From assembly GCA_030068145.1 (NCBI GenBank), contig JAPJBO010000461.1, positions 1 to 64,000 on the forward strand: 64,000 nucleotides of DNA. The letters run 5' to 3'. This stretch comes from Diplonema papillatum. Its lineage: Eukaryota; Euglenozoa; Diplonemea; Diplonemida; Diplonemidae. Positions 42,187 to 52,765 of the stretch are shown here, in pieces. A program made the translations under genes and the position numbers. Positions within the stretch are counted from its first letter, which is position 1. Every line of letters starts with the position of its first letter. Under the pieces are notes generated by a model. The model ran no database searches and was not told where the DNA came from. It saw nothing but the letters and a program-made list of their open reading frames with translations.

Positions 42187-45126
42187 ATGAGAGACCGGAG
42201 AACGAGCGATGTGTGGCGGGACCTCGGATGCGGTCAGCGCGCCGAGGACGTGATTCTCGAGCTCCAGCTCGAGTATGTTGTTCCGGGGCACGCGTTCGGG
42301 TCCGACTGTGTGTGCGTGTTGGAGAGCCGGTTCGAGCCCTTGAGGGAGTGGCTCTATGTCGCGGAGTCGCTCGAGGGGTGGCGTGGTCGGCGTCAGTTCG
42401 TGTCGTTGGGAGAGCTGTTGCTGCGGGAACTGCGCATCGAGTTCGTGTGCGCCCGCGACGGGTTCTCGCGGAAGGAGTTCCGGATGCGGTTGCAGCTGGA
42501 GAGCGAGGATGCGCTGGACAGGGCCGTGGCTGAGCTCTGGTTGGATCGTCGGAAGATGGGCAGCGCACCGCCGTCCGAGGAGAGGCGGCCCAGGAGGAGG
42601 AAGCGCATCCCCCCGGCGATACGGCGCCGGCGCAAGCGCGACCAGTGCGAGGCAGGGGCGCCTCCGCAGCAGCCGAACCCATCGGGGGCTCCCCTCCTCC
42701 CTCCCCGAACAATCAACAACAACCCAACCACCCCCACGGGATTGGTCAATGACGAGCACCGGCAACGCAACGCCGCATCGTCTGACTCCCGTGGGATCCG
42801 TTCAACTACCCGAGCTTCCCCGAACGAAGGGGAACCCCCAGCGCAGCGACTCAGCCTGGACCCAGGTCCGCAGAGCGACGCAGCGCGAGGCCCCGCAGGC
42901 GCAACGACCTGCGGTTACGCAGCGCAAGACGTCGGCCACAGCGGTCGTGTCGGGTGTGACAACCCATGCCCCGATGTGCTGCGACCCGGTCCGGTTGGTA
43001 GTTTCCCGTCAGGGGGACACGTGGCGTGCTCAAGCAATGCGCTGCGACCCGGCCCGGAGGAGGACCTTTTGGGGGCGAGACGTCTCGCAGTGGGCGGATG
43101 GAGTCCTGCCCTCGGGATGGCACCCGGGGTGGTAGATGGGCTAGGCCCGCTTTTGCCGCCAATCCCTGTGCAACCAGGAGTAACTCAGCTAGGTGTCACG
43201 GGGTTCGCTCCTTCTGTTTTTGACATATGGGAGGTCGGCGCTCCTTTTCCTTCTTCTGAGCTAGCCTTTGCAGAGGGAGCGCCTTCTCCGGAGGGTTTTT
43301 TCCCCTTGGCCTCCGCACTTCAGAGCGTCCCGGAGTTCAGGGTTGCTGATCTGCTGCCCGTCGAGGAGTTGCCCGCTCCGCCAGCCATGCCCGGCGCTGG
43401 GTTTACAGCTTTGCCGCCGCACGTGAAGGGGGATTGTCTAGCTCCGCTGAGCGACGTGGTGGGCCGTCGGGTCCACGGCTTTACCAGACGCGCGCACAAC
43501 ACGCGCATTCCACAGTCGCAGGCGGAAAAGGAGGCACCTCTCCACGTGGCGGCGGTGCCGGCCATGGACACCGCAGCGCTCCGGCACAGGATGCGACCCG
43601 ACGTTCGCGCCAGATTCGACTCAGTCTGGAAAGCCACGTTTTTCCCCGTCCGGGATGTTCAAGGAGAAAACGCGTCCGAGGGCCAGCAGAGGAGGAGTCA
43701 CCTCATGCACTCCCACGCTTCCGAGCTCGTGCGGCTAGGCATTGCGTCACCCTCCGACACGCCGGGCACTTTCCGCAACGTGCCTTTCACGGTCGTGGAG
43801 GACAAGGCGGGCCGCCTGCGCCAGCGGTTTATTTTGTGGACGCAGGAGGCCAACGACTTGCTGAGCCGCCAGGGCTACGTGGCCCAGGTACCATTGGGTC
43901 ATGTCTCGGAGTATCTTGACGTAGTCGAGTCGGAGTGCGCCACAACGCGTGATTTGCGTTGTGGCTTTTATCAAGTAGAGGTCCCGGAGGAGGCTCGAGA
44001 GAACTTCGGATTCCTCGATGAACAAGGCAATGCCTACGTCCTAAATAGGCTGCCAATGGGACACTCGTGTGCACCAGAGCTGATGCACACGCTAACAGCT
44101 GTGTTAGCAAGTCACCCAGACTTCGTTGGGCCTGAATTCACGGCCGACGGTGTGACAGTCCATGTCTGGGTGGACAATATTCGTTTTTGTGGATCCCGTG
44201 CCGCAGTGCTCTGCCAGACCGAGAAACTCGATCGGCTGGCCGCACGGGCACATGCTTCTTGGAAGCCCGAGGATAGTAACGACGCTTCCTCGGGTTATGA
44301 TTTTATAGGGGTCACTTTTGACCACGGTCGGAAGACCGTCTCTCCGGCGGCTCGCCTGATCGAAAAGATCCGGGCCGTCGATCTGTCTAGCCCCACCGCC
44401 GGCGATTTAGAATCGCTCGGCGGTCGTCTGCTCCATGCGAGCGCAGTCGTGAATGCGTTCCCCGGCTCGTTCTGGTTCGCCGTCAAGTTCTTGCGACGGA
44501 TAACGAACAGCCTCAACAAGGGAACTCGCACACAATCAGAGACTGTGCCTGTGCCGGCCTCCGTACGGAGAGATCTGCGATCGTGGATCGATTCGGTCGA
44601 TGTGAGCAGAAAGTTCACGCGCCCGTCCACGAATCGCCCGTACGCGGTCTACGTAGACGCGTCACTGCAGGGGTGGGGTGCTGTCCTGGTCGACCGGCAG
44701 ACAGCAGAATTGACTGTGTTGGGTGGTACATGGACCGAGCAGGAAGCTTGGCACCACATCAACACACTCGAAGCACTGGCTCTGAAGAGAGCGGTGGATG
44801 CGCTACCCCCGTCAGTATCAGGGAGCGTGGTCGACGTCCATGTCGACAACACGACCGTGGTCGGGGTGGCGCGAAAGAAAAACTGCATGTTGAACAAGTC
44901 ATTGAATGACGCAGTTGTGCACGCGTTGACCCGACTACGGGATTTGAAATGTTCCTGGTCCATCTCGTGGATCAGCACGAAGGAAAACCCGGCCGATGTC
45001 CCTTCAAGAGTTGCCCTTGCCGCTGACGCCTCGGAAGAGGATCGACAGCGACTTTTACTTGCGGTGAGGGCATTCTTTACTCGCGAGGGGGCAGGTGGCG
45101 TGACGTCGTCCCGGCGGCGATCATAG
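42187..45126 (+). CDS. Retrotransposon polyprotein: Gag-like N-terminus, reverse transcriptase, RNase H
   Basis: An ATG-started 979-residue ORF. Residues 1-160 contain Leu-rich helices followed by a very basic run (RRPRRRKRIPPAIRRRRKR). Residues 160-440 are Pro/Gly-rich and unassignable, perhaps Gag. Reverse transcriptase spans about 460-780: motif A RDLRCGFYQVEV (Asp589), NRLPMGHSCAPELMHTL, then the catalytic box VHVWVDNIRF, where Asn664 stands in place of the second Asp of YxDD. RNase H (about 815-945) has all four acidic residues: Asp824 (YVDAS), Glu862 (LEALAL), Asp887 (VDNTTV) and Asp937 (ENPADVPSR). No tyrosine recombinase, integrase, protease or endonuclease motif is visible. The stop codon lies within B1. 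The ORF is intact, so the Asn is not simply part of general decay. Confidence 0.9.
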   Translation: MRDRRTSDVWRDLGCGQRAEDVILELQLEYVVPGHAFGSDCVCVLESRFEPLREWLYVAESLEGWRGRRQFVSLGELLLRELRIEFVCARDGFSRKEFRMRLQLESEDALDRAVAELWLDRRKMGSAPPSEERRPRRRKRIPPAIRRRRKRDQCEAGAPPQQPNPSGAPLLPPRTINNNPTTPTGLVNDEHRQRNAASSDSRGIRSTTRASPNEGEPPAQRLSLDPGPQSDAARGPAGATTCGYAAQDVGHSGRVGCDNPCPDVLRPGPVGSFPSGGHVACSSNALRPGPEEDLLGARRLAVGGWSPALGMAPGVVDGLGPLLPPIPVQPGVTQLGVTGFAPSVFDIWEVGAPFPSSELAFAEGAPSPEGFFPLASALQSVPEFRVADLLPVEELPAPPAMPGAGFTALPPHVKGDCLAPLSDVVGRRVHGFTRRAHNTRIPQSQAEKEAPLHVAAVPAMDTAALRHRMRPDVRARFDSVWKATFFPVRDVQGENASEGQQRRSHLMHSHASELVRLGIASPSDTPGTFRNVPFTVVEDKAGRLRQRFILWTQEANDLLSRQGYVAQVPLGHVSEYLDVVESECATTRDLRCGFYQVEVPEEARENFGFLDEQGNAYVLNRLPMGHSCAPELMHTLTAVLASHPDFVGPEFTADGVTVHVWVDNIRFCGSRAAVLCQTEKLDRLAARAHASWKPEDSNDASSGYDFIGVTFDHGRKTVSPAARLIEKIRAVDLSSPTAGDLESLGGRLLHASAVVNAFPGSFWFAVKFLRRITNSLNKGTRTQSETVPVPASVRRDLRSWIDSVDVSRKFTRPSTNRPYAVYVDASLQGWGAVLVDRQTAELTVLGGTWTEQEAWHHINTLEALALKRAVDALPPSVSGSVVDVHVDNTTVVGVARKKNCMLNKSLNDAVVHALTRLRDLKCSWSISWISTKENPADVPSRVALAADASEEDRQRLLLAVRAFFTREGAGGVTSSRRRS

Positions 45127-45497
45127 CTTGCCTCATGGTCGGTGTTCCCCTTCGTTTGTTTTGTGAGTATCCTGACTGGTGACCTTTTACCGTTCTCTTT
45201 CAACTGGAGTGGCCACGGCGGAACCCGTCAAGTGGGAGAACCCACCAACAGACGAACGCAGGAAGGAGCTCAGGCCGAAGTTTGTAGAGCATCTGTGGAA
45301 AGTAGGTGCGAGAACAGGCAAACCTTGTGCGCTAGCTTCGTCCAACCGTGAATCAATAAGCAGGGCCTACCCCACATTCTCACTGTCATTTGAGAGAGAG
45401 AGAGAGCGCTGCCAGAGGAACGCCAGCCGAACAACGGCTGCAGACCCCGCCTCAGAACGAGTGCGATGATGCCAGAAGAAGCCAGCAACAATTCCTA
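45098..45497 (+). repeat. B1 repeat of the retrotransposon
   Basis: 400 bp from GCGTGACGTCGTCCCGGCGG to CAGCAACAATTCCTA, equal to B2. It contains the last codons of the polyprotein gene and a (GA)n run. Confidence 0.93.
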
Positions 45498-45668
45498 TGG
45501 TTTACCGTGGGAATTGGAGCAAAGCGCATGGCAGGAGGAGCACCTACCCAAACCAACACCAGAAGAGTTTGGGAGGAGGCGGGGGTTACTACTAGTCACT
45601 CTGGCAGCAACAAAAGCCCAAACCCAGCAGGAGCAAAGAATGTCAGTCTCACCTTCCTCTTTCTTTTT
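45498..45668 (+). repeat. A2 repeat of the retrotransposon
   Basis: About 171 bp starting TGGTTTACCG, joined without gap to B1. The B1-A2 junction is the sequence expected at the closed-circle junction. A 17 bp spacer (CCCACCCTCCATCCCC) separates it from B2. Confidence 0.9.
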
Positions 45669-45685
45669 CCCACCCTCCATCCCCC

Positions 45686-46499
<814 letters not shown>

Positions 46500-46604
46500 A
46501 GAGGGGTGGTCGGTTCGTCTTTTTCAGGCGGATTCGTCGCGCTTCAGAAGAGCGACATAACGGATGACGTAACAGATGATTATTTCGTTTGCAAAAACCG
46601 GGCG

Positions 46605-46648
46605 GCTGAGAGAGAGAGAGGGAGGGAGGGAGGGAGAGAGATAGCAGG
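46605..46648 (+). repeat. Purine simple repeat (GA/GGGA/GGCA)
   Basis: GAGAGAGAGAG followed by GGGAGGGAGGGAG, GAGAGAGA and GCAGGCAGGCAG. Confidence 0.9.
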
Positions 46649-46833
46649 CAGGCAGTAAGGGTAGCGGCGTGGCCCACAACACGTATGCCACACCTTTCAC
46701 CACCTTTCACAAAAGAAGAGAAAAGAAAGCTTATGATACACGTCTTGTGCCACGCGGCAGGATTCGGAATAATAATTTTCGCAACCCCGCTTGAAGCCGG
46801 CACATGACTAAGGTTCTATTAGCTTCATTTTAC

Positions 46834-47000
46834 CATAGTTGGCAAGCAAAGCAAATTTAAGCAAAGCTGGTGACCCCCCAAAAAAAAAAAAGCAAAAGTC
46901 GATGTGCTTCAGATTTGCTTCAGATTCGCTTAATTTTGCTTTATGTTGCTTAAATTTGCTCAAGCAAAATTGAAGCAAATTTAAGCAAAGTTCGGCAGGA
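46834..47000. repeat. AGCAAATTTAAGCAAAG cluster and left copy of an 18 bp inverted pair
   Basis: CATAGTTGGCAAGCAAAG (46834-46851) has an exact inverse at 51252-51269. After it, AAGCAAATTTAAGCAAAG and its inverse TTGCTTAAATTTGCT recur several times up to 47000 and could form a long hairpin. The same motifs stand beside the right copy (51178-51248). The pair may be the ends of one 4.4 kb element or of two related small elements. Confidence 0.6.
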
Positions 47001-47440
47001 ATGGTGAATCCAGCGTTGCATGCGGGCACTGTTCTTCATAGCGAACGGGATATTCTGCAGTGAAGTACCCCTTACGCCCAATGTTCAGCGCGTGGCCGAT
47101 TTTGTGGACCACGATCCCATCCCCTTTATACCTTCAGTCCCTTGAGTAGAGTCATGTTGTCGCGCTAACCACGAACAAACGCCAATGAGTCATCTATGCT
47201 GTTTCTTCCCCAGCGTCGTTTTTCGAACCGTTTGCCTTACCTCCCGGTTCGCCGCAGTCTCTGGTTGCTCACGCTGCTTCCAACGCTATTCGTGGATTAG
47301 AAAAAGTTGGTATCTTAACTTTCCCTTGGTCGCTTTGTGAAGACACGGCTGTGGCACGCATGCTCTTCACAGACGCTCGCGTCCGGCATTGTGCATGTGT
47401 GTTACAGTCGTTGTAGCAAGGGGTTTCATCCGACACTCGG

Positions 47441-47845
47441 ATGAGGTTCGTAACCCTGGAGGTCTGTTTGGCCGTCCTCGGGTTGCCCGTGTCGGTATTG
47501 AACTCTTTCTTCAACAGCACGGTCCCAGCTTCCCTGCGCTCATTCCGCGGTTCTTCTCTCTTTCCTGACTTCTTGCTTCCACCAGGCCTCCTTGCACCCC
47601 ATCCCGACGGGAAACCTGCCGTTCAGTGTCGCAGCTTTGCGAAGTCCTGCCTGCGGTACGGCTCGCACCTTGTCGCCGGCCTTACTCGCCGCCTGCTCTT
47701 GTGTGTGGCGGCCTCGTGGTCGCACATCACGACTTCAAACGCCTGCTGGTTCGACATGCGTGGCTTCGTGTTGAGACCGGCCAAGTTCCTACCTCGTCAG
47801 GACGTTGATATCATGCAGGGTCAAAACCTTGTGTCTTTTTGCTAA
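47441..47845 (+). CDS. Hypothetical ORF cut by an inverted-repeat element
   Basis: ATG-started frame of 134 codons with a hydrophobic start (MRFVTLEVCLAVLGLPVSVL) that could be a signal peptide. It also has PAVQCRSFAKSCLRYGSHLV. The last eleven codons come from the inverted-repeat element inserted at 47808. If that element is left out, with one ATAT retained, the frame runs on for about 33 codons past 48640. I recognise no family. Confidence 0.3.
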   Translation: MRFVTLEVCLAVLGLPVSVLNSFFNSTVPASLRSFRGSSLFPDFLLPPGLLAPHPDGKPAVQCRSFAKSCLRYGSHLVAGLTRRLLLCVAASWSHITTSNACWFDMRGFVLRPAKFLPRQDVDIMQGQNLVSFC

Positions 47846-48640
47846 GAGGGATTTAGACCCAAAAAAAATGAAAAAATGGCCACCCATTTTTTTCTGGAAA
47901 AAAATTGGGGTTTTGAAAAAAAATAAATTTGGAACAAAAACTGCGGTGTAGATGAAGTTGACTCAAGTCGTTACAGTTAATCCGGGAACAAGTCAGGGAG
48001 AAGAACGGAGCAATCTTTACAAACAAACGAGTGACATAAGGTGGCCGCTTGAGCGGCGCCAATCCGAGCGCACACAGCAGCAGTGACGCGTCGGCAGTAT
48101 TTGCACTTCAGGATGGGGCTGCCGTCATGAGCGTCGACGGCTAGCGAGTGTCGGCAGAGGGTGCAGTGGTCGGAGCAAGCTTGAACGTGGCAGGTCGGTG
48201 CCGCACAAATGAGTTGGTCGATGTACTTCAGCGCAATTACCGTTCGCATGCGCCGCGCAGCCTGCGAGATCACGCGCTTCCGGGGGGGGGTCGTCCGGAT
48301 CCGATCCCACGTGCCTTCATGCCTTGCCGCATCTTGCGCGGCGGCCGCACGGTTCTCTGCCTGGTGGCCTCCACCACCCGCTGGACCTTCGCGTCCCATG
48401 CTACCCTGTCTGCCATCAGCTCCCGGATCTCCTCAGTGTTCGACATGCCGAGGTCGCGTTGGAGCACATCGAGATAAGAAAGCGGAGGTCGACCGCGTTT
48501 CTTCTTTCGACGTGTCGTTGCTAGAAGCACGCTCGACGTTACAGTTGAGCAAAAAAAAAATCAAAAAAAAAATCTTGGGGGCCATCGGCCCCGCGGCAGC
48601 GTTTTCCAAAAAGACACAAGGTTTTGACCCTGCATGATAT
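47808..48640. mobile_element. 833 bp element with perfect 34 bp terminal inverted repeats
   Basis: 47808-47841 and 48607-48640 are exact reverse complements, beginning ATATCATGCAGGGTCAAAAC. If ATAT is a target duplication the inverted repeats are 30 bp. Perfect arms mean recent activity. Inside are a relic that resembles the C-terminus of a LINE protein (47989-48530, minus strand) and A-rich stretches. No complete transposase is present. Confidence 0.87.
47989..48530 (-). pseudogene. Relic resembling the C-terminal end of a non-LTR retrotransposon protein plus Cys-rich tail
   Basis: The minus frame 48530-48330 reads KKKRGRPPLSYLDVLQRDLG followed by ELMADRVAWDAKVQRVV. A basic RGRP segment, an amphipathic helix and a DRxxW motif recall the segment behind the reverse transcriptase in many LINE proteins. 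In a second frame (about 48330-47989) a Cys/His-rich tail follows: CAAPTCHVQACSDHCTLC, LKCKYCRRV and CHSFVCKDC, so probably zinc-binding. The two frames need a -1/+1 shift or an intron to join. It lies wholly within the 34 bp inverted repeats. Confidence 0.45.
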
Positions 48641-48644
48641 GCAT

Positions 48645-49728
48645 CTACTGCCCCTTGTTCTTTGTGTGATGTCAGTCATCACGTGGGATGTAGCATTGCG
48701 TGAACATGATCCACCGGACAGAAGAAATGCGTAGTTTTGTTTTATTTTTTTACTTGTGAAAAACGAGTGCCCTTGTTCATGTCTAGCACCCCCTCGTAGA
48801 CCCAAGGTCTGCGAGAGTCAGAACCTTGATCACATCGAGTCGTTATTCAGCTTTTCTGGTGTCATGTTGGCGGTTTCGATTGTCCTTCTCCTTCTGTTTC
48901 GGGAACACGGTACGAATGGTTGAGCCTTGCGAGGCTTTTCTTCAACGGGGGGGGGGGTCGTTGTTGTTGGTGATGGTTTTGTGGGATGAAGTAGGGGAAA
49001 GAAAATTTCTTTTTGCGGTGGTCTCCGCTGGCCTGGTAGTCCGTGCTACAACAGGGGGGGGGGGGGGGGGGGGGGGGTAATGTCACCTGAACCCGCGTCC
49101 AATTTTTTTGAAATTTTGCAAAGACAAAAAGCATGCATTCCGAGCAAAAGTTCAACTCAAACTCCACGATCCTCCGGGGGAAATGGTCAGAAGTGTTTTT
49201 ATTCCACCGTTTGCGATGATTTTTACCGTTTTTCTGGCCAGAAAATATTTTGTGCCACGTTTGGTACCATCCCTAGGAGCACTAGTAGGGTGTAAGCAAC
49301 AGAAATGGGTCGAACAACACTTGGGAAAACTACTACGGTCGAGAACACAGCCAATACTTGGGAAAGCTCGTTGTCCAGGAGTGGAGGCGTGTTACCGTGC
49401 CTGTAAACGACGTGCAAATCATGGCGAGATGTTGAAGTGCAGTGACCTCGGGTCTGACGAAGCCTGAAGGCTCTTGGAAGACGTGGACCACACGTGTGGC
49501 GTGGCTTCCTATATTGAACTAAAAATCACTGAAGTGAAAAATTGTCCCGGCTATCAAGAGTAGTACTAGAGTGAGCGCAAGGGTTTCCTCCGAATTGTTT
49601 CAACGTCCCAGAAGTCTACTTGATCTTGCAAAAGCTGAGGAGTCCACAACCCACGAAGCAAAGCTGCTCCGCGCTTCTGCAAACGCCATGCTTACAGGTA
49701 GTACACCGTAACGAAAACAGACGACGAA
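48645..49728. other. No gene recognised; G24 tract at 49054-49077
   Basis: Contains an uninterrupted run of 24 G (49054-49077) and a shorter one near 48948. Open frames are short and featureless. Confidence 0.45.
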
Positions 49729-49938
49729 ATGACACCAGCTGGCAGTCGAGACCTTCCGTACTCCAAAGATTTTATTGTCGAAGACACACGGCTGTTTCCT
49801 TTCATTCAGAACCGTCTTCCGTGCGCCAACCCTGAACGGGTTGGTAACATCACACCAGACACCAGCGGGTCACTGAAGGCAAGTGGTACCCTTGTACCTA
49901 GCCCCGGCACGAAATCCAAACAAAAATACTCGACGTAG
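49729..49938 (+). CDS. Hypothetical 69-residue ORF
   Basis: ATG-started, including RDLPYSKDFIVEDTRLFPFI and ERVGNITPDTSGSLKASG. Composition is protein-like but no family or splice partner was found. Confidence 0.2.
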   Translation: MTPAGSRDLPYSKDFIVEDTRLFPFIQNRLPCANPERVGNITPDTSGSLKASGTLVPSPGTKSKQKYST

Positions 49939-50545
49939 CTGCTTCGACTCCGAATGGAAGGGGGGAAATATAGAGGTAAGGGGCAAATACAATACAAACA
50001 CAATCTGATTTGTTCTTCACTTACACCACCGTGTGTTGTTTTCTCACTCAGGACTTTTGACCTGTTGTGTTTGTGTGATTTGTCGTGTAGGGGAAGACCC
50101 GCATGACCTCACGTCCGTTCAACACGTGGTTCGGTAGTTACAGCACTTTGGATCCCTTCTGTTCTTTGTCGGGCAGCATCGTCGAGCATTTCCTTTCAAG
50201 CTGGCGCTTATGTAAAAAAAAAAACGAAACTGGGCCCAAATGAAGAACGTTGGGGTTGGGCCAAGATATTACCATGGCATAGCAGCTCAGAAATAGGTAC
50301 CTGCAGCTTCCTGCTAGCACATTGCACTGGTTCTTGAACTGAAGATGGGCTAACCAGGTACCAAACGTGGCACACCTGGGACGACTTTTTGACTTTGCCT
50401 TCTAAGATGGTATTCGTGGCCGTTTGACCACCAACTCCAACTCGGAAACAGTTTTCTACCGCCTCAAGTATCGATTTTGGCATTTTTTCAGTTTTATCAC
50501 TCGGAATTGCGGGTCTAAAAAAATGGTCTCCGTGGACAGCCTTTA

Positions 50546-51012
50546 CCCCCCCCCTAGGGCAGTGATCATGGCAAGCGTTGAACGTTTGAACGTTTGACAA
50601 ACGTTTGCGTTGCAAGATTTATGTCAAACGTGTATCAAACGTAAGTGAGGCGCTGGCTGCGCCTGCAGTGGGGATCCGAGTGTGGGGTCGGCTTGTGAAC
50701 ACTCGAGCCACACGGGCAAGATCTTCATGCCCGGGCCCCAGAAAGTGGGAGGGAACACTGGCTGAAGGCTAGTATCTCCCTGTATCTCCCTGTGCACGCC
50801 CAAGGAGAACCGAAAGGATGTCTTGTTCCCTTCTTTGTCGTGTCCGCCTGCAGCCACGTGGACAAGTGCCATCAAGGGTCGTGTACCGTGTACAGACCCG
50901 GTCCATCGATTGGCAAACGTCACGTTTGCACGTTTGTCAAACGTTTGCGTTTGATAAATCTTGTCAAACGTACGTTTGCAAACGTTTGATAACATCACTG
51001 CCCTGGGGGGGG
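50546..51012. mobile_element. MITE-like element, 467 bp, about 90-100 bp inverted repeats
   Basis: The left end runs CCCCCCCCCTAGGGCAGTGA then AACGTTTGACAAACGTTTGC and GATTTAT. The right end, reverse-complemented, runs CCCCCCCCAGGGCAGTGATG, then TCAAACGTTTGCAAACG and GATTTAT in the same order. Each arm is itself packed with CAAACGT/ACGTTTG. The AGGGCAGTGAT terminus resembles hAT-type ends (CAGGG...), but I see no 8 bp target duplication, so the superfamily is unsure. There is no coding capacity of its own. Confidence 0.75.
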
Positions 51013-51177
51013 TGCCATCATCTTTTGGCTCTTTAACTTCTGCAACAGCACCATTCTTGCCACCCTGCACGGCTATCGTGCAACGACCGCAGTCCCGGCT
51101 CCGTTTCCGCAGGTTCGCCTTTTCCTGCCTTCGTTGCATGCTTCCTCTGTTGTAAGGCCTGTCAATTTCTAGTGCAT

Positions 51178-51269
51178 AATGCCTACTTTGCTTTTCTTTG
51201 CTCGTAATCTGAAGCAAATCTCCTATCCTAAGCAAATTTAAGCAAAGTCGTCTTTGCTTGCCAACTATG
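51178..51269. repeat. Right copy of the 18 bp inverted pair with AGCAAATTT motifs
   Basis: CTTTGCTTGCCAACTATG (51252-51269) is the exact inverse of 46834-46851. AAGCAAATTTAAGCAAAG (51231-51247) and TTTGCTTTTCTTTGCTCG lie to its left. Confidence 0.6.
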
Positions 51270-51324
51270 TTTTTCGTCAGTTTTCCAAATTCCGTCTCAA
51301 TAGCCAATTTGCTCGCCAAGTTCT

Positions 51325-51733
51325 CGCTCTGAAACCGAGAAGCATTGGTTTAGGCCATCCGAATCTTCCAAAGGGGGGTCCGGGGCACCGCCCCCCGGCA
51401 AACGGTACGGTACATTCAGGTGGAGTAAGAGTTTGCACTTCTCAGTCCGTTTGTCGCGTTAAACAAAACGACTAACGTAATGGCACTGTTTGCCACCTGT
51501 GTGACCCTCGCCCGCTCCCCCTGGTGCACATTCCTTAAGCCAACAGCCCATTTAAAATTCATTCACCACTCATATACGGTGTGCTGGTAAGCCATTGGCA
51601 CGAGCAGATGCAGACACGGAACAAGGCAGTTGTGTCAACTCGGATAGAATCTGTCAATAACTACGGTGTTTCTGAGCCTCTACTCTCTCGACCCAGCCGC
51701 GGCAGCCCCAAACTTCTGCCAACCAGCCCACCA
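51325..51733 (+). repeat. Dispersed repeat of about 370 bp with GC-rich hairpin, copy 1
   Basis: From CGCTCTGAAACCGAGAAGC through the hairpin GGTCCGGGGCACCGCCCCCC, ACGGTACGGTACA, TTTGCACTTCTCAGTC, ACAGCCCATTT, GAACAAGGCAGTTGTGTC and GGCAGCCCC to CCAGCCCAC. The same blocks occur in the same order at 62420-62762. Confidence 0.85.
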
Positions 51734-51950
51734 TGCCCAGCGGCGACCCACCTATGCCTAGCCCCTGACCGCTTTCTGGCACAGCGACCAAACCCACGCC
51801 TCCACCGGACGCTAATGCCCTGCCCAAGCGTGTCTTACCGGGATCAAAGCGTTCTGATCTGGGGAAGAAGAAAGAAGAAAAAGAAAAAGGCCTGGTCCAG
51901 AAACGTGACGGTCAACCACAGCTTGCAAAGCTTGAGTCGGAGGCAGCACA

Positions 51951-52016
51951 GTGCCACAACCCCGTCCGCTCTGCCCTGCGGCTGACCGTCTCGACGATTG
52001 TGTTCAGCGCAAGCGC
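51951..52016 (+). repeat. Dispersed 65 bp repeat, copy 2
   Basis: Partner of 37282-37347, sharing CTCTGCCCTGCGGC and AGCGCAAGC and the bases between with few changes. Confidence 0.75.
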
Positions 52017-52249
52017 CAAGCCCCAAGGTGCGCCAAGCCTTGATGCTTTCGTTTGGGCCACTTGACCCGTAGGCCGTTGTTGAGCAAGCTGCCTCCTGGG
52101 ATCGGGGTACAAACACGATCCATACCATGCAGACGCCTAAAAGTCCCCTTCCTACGGAGATGAAAATGCAGGAGGTTCCTCGGAGCGACGCCTTTGTCCA
52201 GGGGGAGATAAGAGCTCGTCCCTCGCGCAACCGCGGCTGATACAAAACT

Positions 52250-52268
52250 AATGATGATGATGATGATG
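52250..52268 (+). repeat. (ATG)6 microsatellite
   Basis: Short perfect trinucleotide repeat. Confidence 0.9.
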
Positions 52269-52647
52269 GGAAGAGAGAGTTGTTTTCGTTGAACGCAGTG
52301 CCTGATCGTTTTTACGTAAAGCTGGATTCAGGACGCAAGTGAAAACGTTACGGTTTGCGGCGACGAGCTTCTCATTTCCTCCAACATTTCATGTTTAGTA
52401 AAAAATCACTGTGCAGGCAGTGCTGTCTGCTTTTCATGCGTGTTTGATGCCAGCACCAATGTCTTCTTTGAGAGGTTGAGAGAGAAAGGAAGTTCGTGAC
52501 TCCTTCTGTCGGGGATGAACCCATGAGGGGCTGGCCGTGGGCTCTCCGTGTCGACGGCACAGCGTGACGGCTATTCCGAGTCTGTGCAGTGCGGACGTGC
52601 GTTCCGGTCGTGCTGGCGATCGGGTGCCGCGACGCGTCCTCATGTAT

Positions 52648-52765
52648 TTGTCGCCGTGTTGTGCTCAAGGCGGCCTGGGGGCCTGGTCATCCTCCTAATC
52701 ACTACAAGGCACAAAACTTTCGCGACCGAGACTGGACAGTCGGGATTGCCGAGAGCGGGCTCCCC
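52648..52765 (+). mobile_element. Short retroposon, copy 3 (partial, no TAC tail)
   Basis: Reads GTGTTGTGCTCAAGGCGGCC, TGGGGGCCTGGTCA and then GGACAGTCGGGATTGCCG, aligning with the 41184-41410 copy, then diverges with a small GAGCGGGCTCYCCATGA duplication where the tail should be. Confidence 0.7.
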
